Of a stretch of 64,000 nt of DNA, positions 1 to 8,338 are shown one piece after another; the stretch's first letter is position 1, and each line of letters opens with the position of its first letter. The position numbers and the translations under genes are program-made. This stretch comes from Agromyces agglutinans (lineage in GTDB: Bacteria > Actinomycetota > Actinomycetes > Actinomycetales > Microbacteriaceae). The notes beneath the pieces are model-generated. The model saw only the letters and a list, made by a program, of their open reading frames with translations, had not been told where the DNA came from and searched no databases. Location of the stretch: contig NZ_WJIF01000008.1 of the NCBI RefSeq assembly GCF_009647605.1, positions 115,043 through 179,042 on the forward strand, in the 5' to 3' direction.

Positions 1-1111
1 CTCGCGCACGTTCCCGATCCCGGGCATCGCCGACAACGCGATCGGCCTCAAGACCATCGAAGAGGCCGTCGCCATCCGCGACCGCGTGCTCTCGAACTTC
101 GACAAGGCCGCCTCGCTGCCCCCCGGGCCCGAGCGCGACCGCCTGCTCACGTTCGTCGTCGTCGGCGGCGGATTCGCGGGCATCGAGGTGTTCGCCGAGC
201 TGCGTTCGTTCGCGAGCGCGCTGCTGAAGTACTACCCGCAGATCACGTTCGACGAGACGCACTTCCACCTCATCGAGGCGATGGGCCGCATCATGCCCGA
301 GGTCTCGCTGCCGACGAGCCACTGGGTGATCAAGCACCTCGCCCAGCGCGGCGCCGAGATCCACCTCGACACGCAGCTCACGAGCGCCCTCGACGGCCGC
401 ATCGAGCTGTCGACCGGCGAGAGCTTCGAGTCCGACCTGATCGTGTGGACGGCGGGCGTCATGGCCAACCCGGGCATCGTGCGCACGAGCGACCTCCCCG
501 TCGAGGAGCGCGGCCGCATCAAGGCGCGCGCCGACCTGCGCGTGGGCGACGACGACGACTTCGTGCCCGACGCCTGGGCCGCGGGCGACATCGCGGCGGT
601 GCCCGACCTGTCGGGCGGCGGCGTCGGCGGCTACTGCGTGCCGAACGCCCAGCACGCCGTGCGCCAGGGCAAGCTGCTCGCGAAGAACATCGTCGCCGTG
701 CTGCGCGGCGAGGAGCCCAAGGAGTACTTCCACAAGAACCTCGGCGCCGTCGCCGGCCTCGGCCTCGGCTCGGGCGTGTTCCAGTCGGGCAAGATCGCGA
801 TCAAGGGCCTCATCGCCTGGTTCGCGCACCGCGGCTACCACGGGCTCGCCATGCCGAGCTGGGAGCGCAAGTTCCGCGTGTTCTGGGGCTGGTGGAACAA
901 TTTCTGGCTCGGCCGCGACATCGTCTCGCTGTCGGCCCTCCAGGCACCGCGCGCCCAGTTCGAGGCGTTCGCCGCCCGCCCGAAGCCGCCGGCAGCGGAG
1001 GCCCCGGCTCCGGCCGCCCCGGTTGCGCAGAAGGCCGACGCGAAGGCTGCGAAGCCCGTCACCGCGAAGCCGGCCGAGGGCGCGAAGGCCGAGGCCGTCG
1101 GCGCGAAGTAG
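1..1111 (+). CDS. ndh: Type II NADH dehydrogenase (NAD(P)/FAD-dependent oxidoreductase), 5' end outside window
   Basis: Single-subunit, non-proton-pumping NADH:quinone oxidoreductase at the inner face of the membrane. The open frame runs in from the left edge, so the N-terminal FAD-binding part is missing; the first visible residues (TFPIPGIADNAIGLKTIEEA) are typical NDH-2 linker sequence. The NADH-binding Rossmann motif VVVGGGFAGIE follows at about 160-195, and the C-terminal FAD contact AAGDIAAVPD near 580-610. Near the end is a hydrophobic, aromatic stretch (FWGWWNNFWLGRD) of the kind that anchors NDH-2 to membrane. The last 40 or so residues are a low-complexity Ala/Pro/Lys tail, likely a disordered extension. 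The family call is safe; whether this is the only NDH-2 of the cell cannot be told here. Confidence 0.92.
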   Translation, partial: SRTFPIPGIADNAIGLKTIEEAVAIRDRVLSNFDKAASLPPGPERDRLLTFVVVGGGFAGIEVFAELRSFASALLKYYPQITFDETHFHLIEAMGRIMPEVSLPTSHWVIKHLAQRGAEIHLDTQLTSALDGRIELSTGESFESDLIVWTAGVMANPGIVRTSDLPVEERGRIKARADLRVGDDDDFVPDAWAAGDIAAVPDLSGGGVGGYCVPNAQHAVRQGKLLAKNIVAVLRGEEPKEYFHKNLGAVAGLGLGSGVFQSGKIAIKGLIAWFAHRGYHGLAMPSWERKFRVFWGWWNNFWLGRDIVSLSALQAPRAQFEAFAARPKPPAAEAPAPAAPVAQKADAKAAKPVTAKPAEGAKAEAVGAK

Positions 1112-1128
1112 CGGCCGCTCAGTAGTCT

Positions 1129-1166
1129 GGAACGCGGTGGTGCCCCTCGGGGCGCCGCCGCGTTCC
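1129..1166 (+). terminator. Strong hairpin terminator after ndh
   Basis: Arms 1129-1145 and 1150-1166 form a 17-bp stem (two G-U pairs) closed by a CTCG tetraloop, starting 18 bases after the ndh stop. There is no clear T tract, as is usual for GC-rich actinobacterial terminators. It separates ndh from the tRNA gene. Confidence 0.75.
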
Positions 1167-1211
1167 GCGTCTGCGGCGCTTCGAACCTTCGGAGGCGGGC
1201 GGGCGCTGACG

Positions 1212-1284
1212 GCTCCCGTAGCCCAACGGCAGAGGCAGGCGACTTAAACTCGCTTCAGTCTGGGTTCGAATCCCAGCGGGAGCA
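1212..1284 (+). tRNA. tRNA with anticodon UAA (nominally Leu), short variable loop
   Basis: Full cloverleaf: acceptor GCTCCCG (1212-1218) pairs perfectly with CGGGAGC (1277-1283), discriminator A1284, D arm 1221-1236, anticodon stem GGCGA/TCGCT with loop CTTAAAC (1243-1249) giving anticodon TAA, and T arm CTGGG-TTCGAAT-CCCAG (1260-1276). CCA is not encoded (ACCG follows). The variable region is only five bases (1255-1259). Bacterial tRNA-Leu normally has a long variable arm, so this molecule is class I in shape but reads UUA by anticodon. Structure is certain; the amino acid it carries is not. Confidence 0.88.
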
Positions 1285-1314
1285 CCGTACGGTGCGTCGC
1301 CGGCGTCGCTCGCC

Positions 1315-2241
1315 TCAGCCGAGGCGGTCGAGCCGGCGCAGGATCAGCCCCTCGCGCAAGGCCCAAGGCGAGACCTCGAGCTCGGAGACCTTGAACGCTC
1401 GCATCGCCTCGCTGAGCACGACCGCGCCGGCCACGATCTGGAACGTGCGGTCTGGCGTGATACCGGGCAGGGCGGGTCGCGCGTCGGCGGGGATCCGCGC
1501 GAGGCGCGGGGTCCAGTCGTCGAGTCCCTTGAGCGGCAGCACCGCGCGTTCGGATGCCCCGGGCCCCGCGCTCGTGGTCCCGGCGAGCCGCGCGAGCGAG
1601 CGGATCGTCTTCGAGGAGCCGACGATGTGGTCGGCGCGCGGTTTCAGCGGGAAGCTGCGGACGACGTCGGCCAGCACCTCGCGGGCGTGTGCGCGGAGCC
1701 GGTCGACCTGCTCGGGCGTGGGCGGGTCGTCGGGGAGGAACTCGATCGTCGATCGTCCGGCGCCGAGCGGCACCGACAGGGCGATCTCGGGGTCCTCGTC
1801 GAGCCCTTGGGCGATCTCGAGCGAACCGCCGCCGATGTCGAAGAGCAGGATGCGATCGGCCGACCAGCCGTACCACCGCCGCACGGCCAGGAACGTGAGC
1901 CGGGCCTCGTCGTCGCCCGAGAGCACCCGGAGTTCGACACCGGTCTCGCGGGTGATGCGGGCGAGCACCTCCTCGCCGTTCGCCGCCTCGCGGATGGCCG
2001 AGGTCGCGAAGGGCAGCAGCTCGTCGATGCCGTCGGCGCGCGCCGCGGCGACGGCCGTGCCGATGGCCTCCACGATGCCGCGCACGCCGACGTCGCTGAT
2101 CGAGCCGTCGGGCTCGAGGTAGCGCATCAGCCGCAGCACCGACTTGTGCGAGGCGGCGGGGATCGGACGACCGCCCGGATGCGCGTCGACGACGAGCAGG
2201 TGGACGGTGTTCGAGCCGACGTCGAGGACTCCCAGGCGCAT
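1315..2241 (-). CDS. ppx: Ppx/GppA family exopolyphosphatase/guanosine pentaphosphatase
   Basis: Sugar-kinase/Hsp70-fold (ASKHA) phosphatase that hydrolyses polyphosphate or pppGpp. The N-terminal phosphate-1 motif GVLDVGSNTVHLLV (residues 4-17) and the phosphate-2 motif LLFDIGGGSLEI (about 130-141) are both present. It has 308 residues, the short actinobacterial form lacking the C-terminal HD-like domain of E. coli Ppx. The ATG at 2241 is chosen because the conserved motif begins at residue 4. It is divergent from the TetR gene with 86 bases between. Whether polyphosphate or pppGpp is the main substrate cannot be judged from sequence; actinobacteria often carry two such paralogues. Confidence 0.9.
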   Translation of the reverse strand: MRLGVLDVGSNTVHLLVVDAHPGGRPIPAASHKSVLRLMRYLEPDGSISDVGVRGIVEAIGTAVAAARADGIDELLPFATSAIREAANGEEVLARITRETGVELRVLSGDDEARLTFLAVRRWYGWSADRILLFDIGGGSLEIAQGLDEDPEIALSVPLGAGRSTIEFLPDDPPTPEQVDRLRAHAREVLADVVRSFPLKPRADHIVGSSKTIRSLARLAGTTSAGPGASERAVLPLKGLDDWTPRLARIPADARPALPGITPDRTFQIVAGAVVLSEAMRAFKVSELEVSPWALREGLILRRLDRLG

Positions 2242-2280
2242 GATGCGAGGGTATCCGCGATTCGGGCATACTGGTGCGAC

Positions 2281-2296
2281 TGGGACGATCGTCCCA
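2281..2296. promoter_or_regulatory. 16-bp perfect palindrome, candidate TetR operator
   Basis: TGGGACGATCGTCCCA reads the same on both strands. It lies between the divergent ppx and TetR genes, just downstream of a -10-like CATACT (2267-2272) and 31 bases before the TetR start. This is the usual place for an autorepressing TetR operator. Confidence 0.6.
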
Positions 2297-2327
2297 CTTT
2301 GACGACGGCGAGGTCGGAAGGAGCGAG

Positions 2328-2924
2328 ATGGCCCGCATCCCCGCGCCCGAGCGCCGCGAAGCGCTCATCGACGCCGCCCTGCGCGTCGTCGCGCGCGACG
2401 GCATCTCGCATGCGACCACCCGGGCGATCGTCGCCGAGGCCGGCATGAGCCTCGCCAGCTTCCACTACGCCTTCGCCTCGCGCGACGAGCTGATCGACGA
2501 ACTCATCCGCACCGTCGTCGAGCGCGCCGAGAACGAGGTCGTCCCGTCGCTCGACCCGCACCTCTCGGTGCGCGAGCGCATCGAGGCCGGACTGCTCCGC
2601 TACTTCGGGCACCTGAAGGCGCGTCCGTCGCACGAGCAGGCGATGCTCGAGCTCACCTGGTACGCGCTTCGCGCCCCCGAGCGGCATCCCCTCGCCGTCT
2701 CGCAGTACGCGCGCTACCGGGAGTTCGCGATGGCGGCGCTGCAGCGCGCGACGACCGACTCCGGTATCACGTGGACCCTGCCGCTCGACCAGGTCGCGCA
2801 GGTGCTCGTGGCCCTCACCGACGGGCTCACGACCACCTGGCTGGTCGACCGCGACGACGAGGCGGCGCTGCGCTACATCGGCATCGCCGCCGACACCCTC
2901 TCCAGATTGGCGGACGCCCGATGA
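2328..2924 (+). CDS. TetR/AcrR family transcriptional regulator
   Basis: 198 residues. An N-terminal helix-turn-helix (roughly residues 10-55, ending ...AGMSLASFHYAFASRDELIDEL) is followed by an all-helical ligand domain ending with WLVDRDDEAALRYIGIAADTL. The ATG at 2328 is preferred over in-frame starts upstream because GGAAGGAG stands seven bases before it; an earlier GTG at 2274 would run through the operator palindrome. Its stop overlaps the next start (ATGA), so it leads a four-gene unit with the MFS transporter, PLP protein and flavoprotein. It probably represses that unit and itself through the palindrome at 2281-2296. The ligand is unknown. Confidence 0.9.
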   Translation: MARIPAPERREALIDAALRVVARDGISHATTRAIVAEAGMSLASFHYAFASRDELIDELIRTVVERAENEVVPSLDPHLSVRERIEAGLLRYFGHLKARPSHEQAMLELTWYALRAPERHPLAVSQYARYREFAMAALQRATTDSGITWTLPLDQVAQVLVALTDGLTTTWLVDRDDEAALRYIGIAADTLSRLADAR

Positions 2925-4195
2925 CCCACCTCGATGCCGCGACCGCCCCGGCGGCCGGGGGCGCGTTCGCCGAGCCGACGCGCCGCGTCGGCGCCGGCTG
3001 GATCGCGAGCTTCGCCACCGCGTGGCTGGGCATCTGGATGGCGCAGCTCGCCCCCGTGCAGCTGCTGCTGCCCGCACAGATCGACCGGGTGCTCCAACCC
3101 GAGCACTGGACCGACAGCGTGCTCGCCTTCGGCATCGTCTCGGGCATCGCCGCGCTCTTCACGATCGTCGCGTACCCCGTGACGGGCGCCCTCTCGGACC
3201 GCACCGCCTCGCGCTTCGGCCGGCGCCGGCCCTGGATCGCGATCGGCGCGGTCGTCTTCGCCATCGCGCTCGTCGTGCTCGGGTTCCAGACGGGCATCGT
3301 CGCGATCGGCGCGGCATGGGTCGTGGCATCCATCGGATTCTGCATCGTGACCGCCGCGCTCACCGCGACGATCTCCGACCGGGTGCCGGTCGACCAGCGC
3401 GGCTTCGTCTCGGCGTGGATGTCGGCGCCGCAGTCGGTGGGCATCATCCTCGGGCTCGTCATCGTGACGATGCTCGTGACCGGCACCGAGGCCGGCTACG
3501 CCGTGCTCGCGCTGCTGCTCGTGATGCTGGTGCTGCCGTTCCTGCGCCTGCCAGACCAGGTGCTGGGCACGCGCGAACGCGAACGGGTCACGGCCCGGGG
3601 CATCCTCGCCACGCTCTGGATCAGCCCGCGGCGCCACCCCGACTTCGCCTGGACGCTCACGAGTCGCGTGCTCGTCTCGATCGGCAACGCGCTCGGCACC
3701 AGCCTGCTGCTGTACTTCCTCATGTTCGGGCTGAACGACCGCAACGCCGAAGACGACCTGCTCGTGCTGACGCTCATCTACATGGTGTTCGTGATCATCG
3801 CGTCGCTCGTGTTCGGGCGGCTCTCCGACCGGCTCGCGCGCCGGAAGTCGTTCGTGTTCGCGGCCTCGCTGCTGCAGGCCGTCGCGGCGCTGCTGCTCGC
3901 GTTCGTGCCCGACCTCACGGCGGCGATGATCGCCGCCGGCATCCTCGGCCTCGGCTACGGCTGTTTCCTCTCGGTCGACCAGGCGCTCGCGACGCAGGTG
4001 CTGCCGGACCCCGCCGCCCGCGGCAAGGACCTCGGCATCATGAACATCGCCACCGCCGTGCCGCAGGCGCTCGGCCCGCTGATCGGCGCGATCGCGGTGG
4101 TCGCGACCGGATCGTTCATGCTCGTCTTCCTGCTGAGCGCCGCGTGTGCGGTCGGCGGATCGATCGCGGTGTCGCGAGTGAGGAGCGTCCGATGA
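2921..4195 (+). CDS. MFS transporter, SLC45/GPH-like
   Basis: 424 residues with about 12 hydrophobic segments. The cytoplasmic loop motif after TM2, SDRTASRFGRRRPW, resembles the SRFGRRRP signature of sugar-type MFS carriers of the SLC45/GPH group. A second half-motif, GRLSDRLARRKSFV, lies after TM8. It starts inside the stop of the TetR gene (ATGA) and its own stop overlaps the next gene the same way, so the four genes are translationally coupled. Context with a PLP-dependent deaminase/aldolase and a sugar-lactone-oxidase-like flavoprotein suggests uptake or release of a sugar acid or hydroxy-amino-acid-like compound, but the substrate is not known. Confidence 0.85.
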   Translation: MTHLDAATAPAAGGAFAEPTRRVGAGWIASFATAWLGIWMAQLAPVQLLLPAQIDRVLQPEHWTDSVLAFGIVSGIAALFTIVAYPVTGALSDRTASRFGRRRPWIAIGAVVFAIALVVLGFQTGIVAIGAAWVVASIGFCIVTAALTATISDRVPVDQRGFVSAWMSAPQSVGIILGLVIVTMLVTGTEAGYAVLALLLVMLVLPFLRLPDQVLGTRERERVTARGILATLWISPRRHPDFAWTLTSRVLVSIGNALGTSLLLYFLMFGLNDRNAEDDLLVLTLIYMVFVIIASLVFGRLSDRLARRKSFVFAASLLQAVAALLLAFVPDLTAAMIAAGILGLGYGCFLSVDQALATQVLPDPAARGKDLGIMNIATAVPQALGPLIGAIAVVATGSFMLVFLLSAACAVGGSIAVSRVRSVR

Positions 4196-5433
4196 GCCTC
4201 GACCTGGCGCAGGCCCCCGGTGCGGATGCCGCGCCCTGGACCCGACCGGACGTCTACTGGCCGGAGCTCACCGCCGCCACCCGCGATCTCGACGCACCCG
4301 TCGGGGTGCTGCACCTCGGCGCCCTGCGCCACAACGCGGCCGACATGGCGCGCCGCGCCGGCGGCACGCCCATCCGCATCGCGTCGAAGTCGATCCGCGT
4401 GCGGGGCGTGATCGAGGCGCTGCTGCGCCGGCCCGCGTACCACGGCGTGCTCGCGTACACGCTCGCCGAGGCGATCTGGCTCGCCGACACCGTCGACGAC
4501 CTCGTCGTGGGCTACCCGACCGCGGAACGCGCGGGCATCCGGCGGCTGGCGAGCGACCCGGCACTCGCCTCGCGCATCGCGATCATGGTCGACTCGCCGG
4601 CGCAGCTCGACCTCGTCGACGCGGTGCTTCCGCCGGGGCGTCGCGAGGAGATCCGCGTGTGCCTGGAGCTCGACGCGTCGTGGAAGGCGCCGGTGCTCGG
4701 TCACCTCGGCGTGCGCCGGTCGCCCGTGCACGCGCCGGAGGATGCCGCGGCCCTCGCGGCGTACATCGCCGACCGGCCGGGCTTCCGGTTGGTGGGCGTG
4801 ATGGCATACGAGGCGCAGATCGCCGGAGTCGGCAACCGCCCCGTCGGCCGGCCGCTCGAGGGTGCGATGAACCGGTGGATGCAGTCGCAGTCCCGACCCG
4901 AGCTCACCGAGCGGCGGGCGCGCACCGTGGCCGCGATCCGCGAGCACGCCGACCTCGAGTTCGTGAACGGCGGAGGCACGGGCTCGCTCGAGTCGACGGC
5001 CGCCGATCCGTCGGTGACCGAGATCGGCGCCGGTTCGGGCATCTTCGGCGGGCACTTCTTCGACGGGTACGCGCACTTCACGCCCGCGCCGGCGGCTGCC
5101 TTCGGCCTCGACGTCGTACGCCGGCCGAGCAGCCGGCACGCGACGGTCCTCGGCGGCGGATGGATCGCCTCCGGGCCGCCCGGAGACGACCGGATGCCGC
5201 GGCCGGTGTGGCCCGATGGGCTCGTGTACCTCCCGCGCGAGGGCGCCGGCGAGGTGCAGAGCCCGCTCGCGGGCCCAGGGTCCGACGCCCTGCGGGTCGG
5301 CGACCGGGTCTGGTTCCGGCACACCAAGTCGGGCGAGCTCGCCGAGCACCTCGACGCCTTCCGGCTGGTCGACGCCGGCACCGTCGTCGACGAGATCCCC
5401 ACCTACCGCGGCCAGGGGAGGGCGTTCCTGTGA
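4192..5433 (+). CDS. Amino acid deaminase/aldolase, alanine-racemase-fold PLP enzyme
   Basis: 413 residues. The fold is type III PLP (alanine racemase N-terminal / D-threonine aldolase-like barrel). The probable Schiff-base lysine is in IRIASKSIRVRG (residues about 62-73), and a phosphate-binding glycine stretch NGGGTGSL appears near residue 260. The C-terminal beta domain (WFRHTKSGELAEHLDAF) is that of D-serine dehydratase/D-threonine aldolase relatives. It overlaps the MFS gene upstream (ATGA) and the flavoprotein downstream (GTGA). This pair with an ALO-type oxidase occurs in other actinobacteria, but I know of no assigned reaction. Racemase activity is unlikely, as the second catalytic tyrosine domain of alanine racemase is not evident. 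Confidence 0.82.
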   Translation: MSLDLAQAPGADAAPWTRPDVYWPELTAATRDLDAPVGVLHLGALRHNAADMARRAGGTPIRIASKSIRVRGVIEALLRRPAYHGVLAYTLAEAIWLADTVDDLVVGYPTAERAGIRRLASDPALASRIAIMVDSPAQLDLVDAVLPPGRREEIRVCLELDASWKAPVLGHLGVRRSPVHAPEDAAALAAYIADRPGFRLVGVMAYEAQIAGVGNRPVGRPLEGAMNRWMQSQSRPELTERRARTVAAIREHADLEFVNGGGTGSLESTAADPSVTEIGAGSGIFGGHFFDGYAHFTPAPAAAFGLDVVRRPSSRHATVLGGGWIASGPPGDDRMPRPVWPDGLVYLPREGAGEVQSPLAGPGSDALRVGDRVWFRHTKSGELAEHLDAFRLVDAGTVVDEIPTYRGQGRAFL

Positions 5434-6743
5434 CAGCCAGCGGCGCCGTCTGGCGCAACTGGGGCCGCAGCGAACAGGTTCGACCACGACGCGTCGAGCG
5501 GCCCGATTCGGCCGGCGCCGTGCAGCGCGCGGTCGTCGCCGCCGCCGAGGCGGGCCTGCGCGTGAAGCCGGTCGGCTCGGGCCACAGCTTCACCGGCATC
5601 GCCGTCGCACCCGACGTGCAGCTCGACCTCACCGACCTCTCGGGCGTGATCGAGGCGGATGCCGCGACCGGTCGCGTTCGGCTCGCCGCCGGCACTCGGC
5701 TGCACCAGTTGCCGAGGCTGCTCGCCCCCTACGGCCTCGCGATGCCGAACATGGGCGACATCGACCGCCAGACCATCTCGGGTGCCATCTCGACCGGCAC
5801 CCACGGCACGGGCCTGCGCTTCGGCGGGCTCGCGACCCAGGTCGTCGCGGCCCGGCTCGTCACCGGCAACGGCGAACTGATCGAGGTGAGCGAGACCAGC
5901 CGGCCCGAGCTGCTGCCCGCCGTGCGGCTGGGGCTCGGGGCGCTCGGGGTGCTCGTCGACGTGACGCTCCAGCTCGTGCCGCGTTTCGTGCTGCACGCCG
6001 TGGAGCAGCCGGAGCCGCTCGAAGGCGTGCTCGAGAACTGGCAGGAGCGGGTCGCCGGCGCCGATCACTTCGAGTTCTACTGGTTCCCGCACACCGACAC
6101 GGCGCTCACCAAGACGAACACGCGCCTGCCCGGCGACGCCCCGCGCGACCCGATCGGGCCCGTCTCGCGCTGGATCGACGACGAGCTGCTCGCGAACGGC
6201 GCCTACCGGGCGATCTGCGCGCTCGGCCGCGTCGCGCCGGGCGTCACGCCGTTCTTCGCGCGCCAGGTCGACAAGCTCACCGGCGACCGCGAGTTCACCG
6301 ACCACTCGCCGAGCGTGTTCACGACGCACCGCACGGTGCGGTTCCGCGAGATGGAGTACGCGGTGCCGCTCGACGCGGTGCCCGATGCGTTCCACGAGCT
6401 GTGCCGGCTCATCGAGCGACGCGGCTGGCGCATCAGCTTCCCGGTGGAGGTGCGGGCGGCCGCGCGAGACGAGAACTGGCTCTCGACCGCGTACGGCCGG
6501 CCGTCGGGCTACATCGCCGTGCACCGGTACTTCCGCGAGGATCCGACCGAGTACTTCGCCGCGGTCGAGCAGATCCTGCTCGCCCACGGCGGCCGACCGC
6601 ACTGGGGCAAGCTGCACACGCTCGGCGCCGAGGCCCTGCGGGGGCGGTATCCGCGATTCGACGACTTCCTGGCGGTGCGGGACGAGCTCGACCCCGAGCG
6701 GCGCTTCCAGAACGCGTACCTGGAGCGCGTGCTCGGCGCCTGA
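5430..6743 (+). CDS. FAD-linked oxidoreductase, D-arabinono-1,4-lactone oxidase family
   Basis: 437 residues of the VAO/PCMH flavoprotein superfamily. The N-terminal FAD-binding domain (residues about 10-175) has VGSGHSFTGI, whose histidine is the usual covalent FAD attachment point, and MGDIDRQTISGAISTGTHGT. The ALO substrate domain follows, ending with RPHWGKLHT and the C-terminal FQNAYLERVL. Family members oxidise aldonolactones or alditols with oxygen. The GTG start at 5430 overlaps the preceding stop. As last gene of the TetR-led unit it presumably oxidises an intermediate handled by the PLP enzyme. The substrate is not deducible here. Confidence 0.87.
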   Translation: MTASGAVWRNWGRSEQVRPRRVERPDSAGAVQRAVVAAAEAGLRVKPVGSGHSFTGIAVAPDVQLDLTDLSGVIEADAATGRVRLAAGTRLHQLPRLLAPYGLAMPNMGDIDRQTISGAISTGTHGTGLRFGGLATQVVAARLVTGNGELIEVSETSRPELLPAVRLGLGALGVLVDVTLQLVPRFVLHAVEQPEPLEGVLENWQERVAGADHFEFYWFPHTDTALTKTNTRLPGDAPRDPIGPVSRWIDDELLANGAYRAICALGRVAPGVTPFFARQVDKLTGDREFTDHSPSVFTTHRTVRFREMEYAVPLDAVPDAFHELCRLIERRGWRISFPVEVRAAARDENWLSTAYGRPSGYIAVHRYFREDPTEYFAAVEQILLAHGGRPHWGKLHTLGAEALRGRYPRFDDFLAVRDELDPERRFQNAYLERVLGA

Positions 6744-6869
6744 GCACCGACCCGGCATGCCCCGTGCGGTTCCTGCCAGTCCCATGGGAAAGGCAGGGCG
6801 CACGCGTCGCCCGCCGGTAGCATGAGAAGACCGTCCGAATCCCTTCGCGCCCCAGCAAGGAGCCCCGCC

Positions 6870-7436
6870 ATGGAATGGCTCATCCCCGTCCTCATCGTCG
6901 TCGCGCTCGTCGTGATCATCGGCATCTACCTGTGGGCGACGTACAACTCGCTGGTCACGCTGAACGTGCGGGTCGACGAGGCGTGGAGCGACATCACGGT
7001 GCAGCTGAAGCGCCGTGCCGACCTCATCCCGAACCTCATCGAGACGGTCAAGGGCTACGCGGCGCACGAGAAGGCCGTCTTCGAGAACGTCACGCGGGCG
7101 CGTGCCGAGACGCTGCAGGCGCAGGGCCCGGCCGATGCATCCGCCGCCGAGAACCACATGCAGCAGGCGCTGAAGTCGATCTTCGCCGTCGCCGAGGCGT
7201 ACCCGCAGCTCCAGGCGAGCCAGAACTTCCTGCAGCTGCAGGCCGAGATCGTCGACACCGAAGACAAGATCCAGGCATCTCGCCGGTTCTACAACGGCGG
7301 CGTCCGCGAGCTCAACACCAAGATCAAGGTGTTCCCGAACACGCTGTTCGTGCGGGGCCTCGGCTTCCACGAGCGCGACTTCTTCGAGGTCACCGAGGCG
7401 GCGGCGATCGCCGAGCCGCCGCGCGTCCAGTTCTGA
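6870..7436 (+). CDS. lemA: LemA family membrane protein
   Basis: 188 residues. One N-terminal transmembrane helix (about residues 3-24, LIPVLIVVALVVIIGIYLWA) is followed by the helical-bundle LemA domain, with the recognisable NSLVTLNVRVDEAWSDI and LIPNLIETVKGYAAHE. The ATG at 6870 is chosen because AAGGAG stands 7 bases upstream and the helix begins at once; upstream in-frame codons would add a charged, non-conserved stretch. LemA is commonly paired with HtpX, which follows after 23 bases, so the two are probably one transcript acting in envelope quality control. The biochemical role of LemA is not established. Confidence 0.92.
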   Translation: MEWLIPVLIVVALVVIIGIYLWATYNSLVTLNVRVDEAWSDITVQLKRRADLIPNLIETVKGYAAHEKAVFENVTRARAETLQAQGPADASAAENHMQQALKSIFAVAEAYPQLQASQNFLQLQAEIVDTEDKIQASRRFYNGGVRELNTKIKVFPNTLFVRGLGFHERDFFEVTEAAAIAEPPRVQF

Positions 7437-7459
7437 CGTCGGAGCGCTGACACCACCCG

Positions 7460-8338
7460 ATGTACCGCGCGATCGCCAAGAACAAGCGCAACACCTTCTT
7501 CACGATCCTGCTGTTCCTGCTGATCATCGGCGGGCTCGGCTGGCTCGCCGCATCCATCTACGGTGACCTGACGATCGTGATCGTCACCGTCGTGATCGCG
7601 ATCGGCTACGCGCTGATCCAGTACTTCACCGCCGACAAGCAGGCCATCGCGATGTCGGGTGCGGTCGAGATCACCTCGAAGGCCGAGCACCCGCGGCTCT
7701 GGCGCACGGTCGAGAACCTCTCGATCGCGACCGGCACGCCGATGCCGAAGGTATACGTCATCTCCGACCAGGCGCCCAACGCGTTCGCGACGGGGCGCGA
7801 CCCCGAGCACGCGATCGTCGCGGCCACGACGGGCCTGCTCGAGATCATGGACGACGCCGAGCTCGAGGGCGTCATGGCGCATGAGCTCGGGCACGTTCGC
7901 AACTACGACATCCGGCTGTCGATGGTCGTGTTCGGCCTCGTGGTCGCGATCGGCTTCATCTCGGACCTCCTCGTGCGCATGGCGTTCTTCGGCGGCAACC
8001 GCAACAACAACGGCAACCCGATCGTCCTGATCTTCGGCATCGTCGCGATGCTGGTCGCGCCGCTCGTGGCGAGCCTCGTGCAGCTGGCCGTCTCGCGCCA
8101 GCGCGAATACCTCGCGGATGCCACGGGCGCGATGACGACCCGTCACCCCGACGCGCTCGCCCGCGCCCTCCTGAAGCTCGAGGCGTACGGCCGCCCGATG
8201 AAGCGGCAGAACTCGTCGATGGCGCACCTCTGGATCGCCGACCCGCTGAAGCCGGGCGTCATCGACCGCCTCTTCGCGACGCACCCGCCGATCCCCGACC
8301 GCGTGAAGCGGCTGCAGGAGATGGGCGGCGCCTTCTAG
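7460..8338 (+). CDS. htpX: M48 family zinc metalloprotease HtpX
   Basis: 292 residues. Two N-terminal membrane helices (about residues 13-53) and a second hydrophobic pair around 155-200 flank the zinc site AHELGHVRNYD (HExxH, residues about 141-145), with the third ligand expected in the later EYLADATGAM motif. The C-terminus HPPIPDRVKRLQEM is typical for HtpX. It is a membrane protease that degrades misfolded membrane proteins with its active site on the cytoplasmic side. It forms a unit with lemA upstream. Its stop codon overlaps by three bases the stop of the convergent glycosylase gene. Confidence 0.94.
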   Translation: MYRAIAKNKRNTFFTILLFLLIIGGLGWLAASIYGDLTIVIVTVVIAIGYALIQYFTADKQAIAMSGAVEITSKAEHPRLWRTVENLSIATGTPMPKVYVISDQAPNAFATGRDPEHAIVAATTGLLEIMDDAELEGVMAHELGHVRNYDIRLSMVVFGLVVAIGFISDLLVRMAFFGGNRNNNGNPIVLIFGIVAMLVAPLVASLVQLAVSRQREYLADATGAMTTRHPDALARALLKLEAYGRPMKRQNSSMAHLWIADPLKPGVIDRLFATHPPIPDRVKRLQEMGGAF

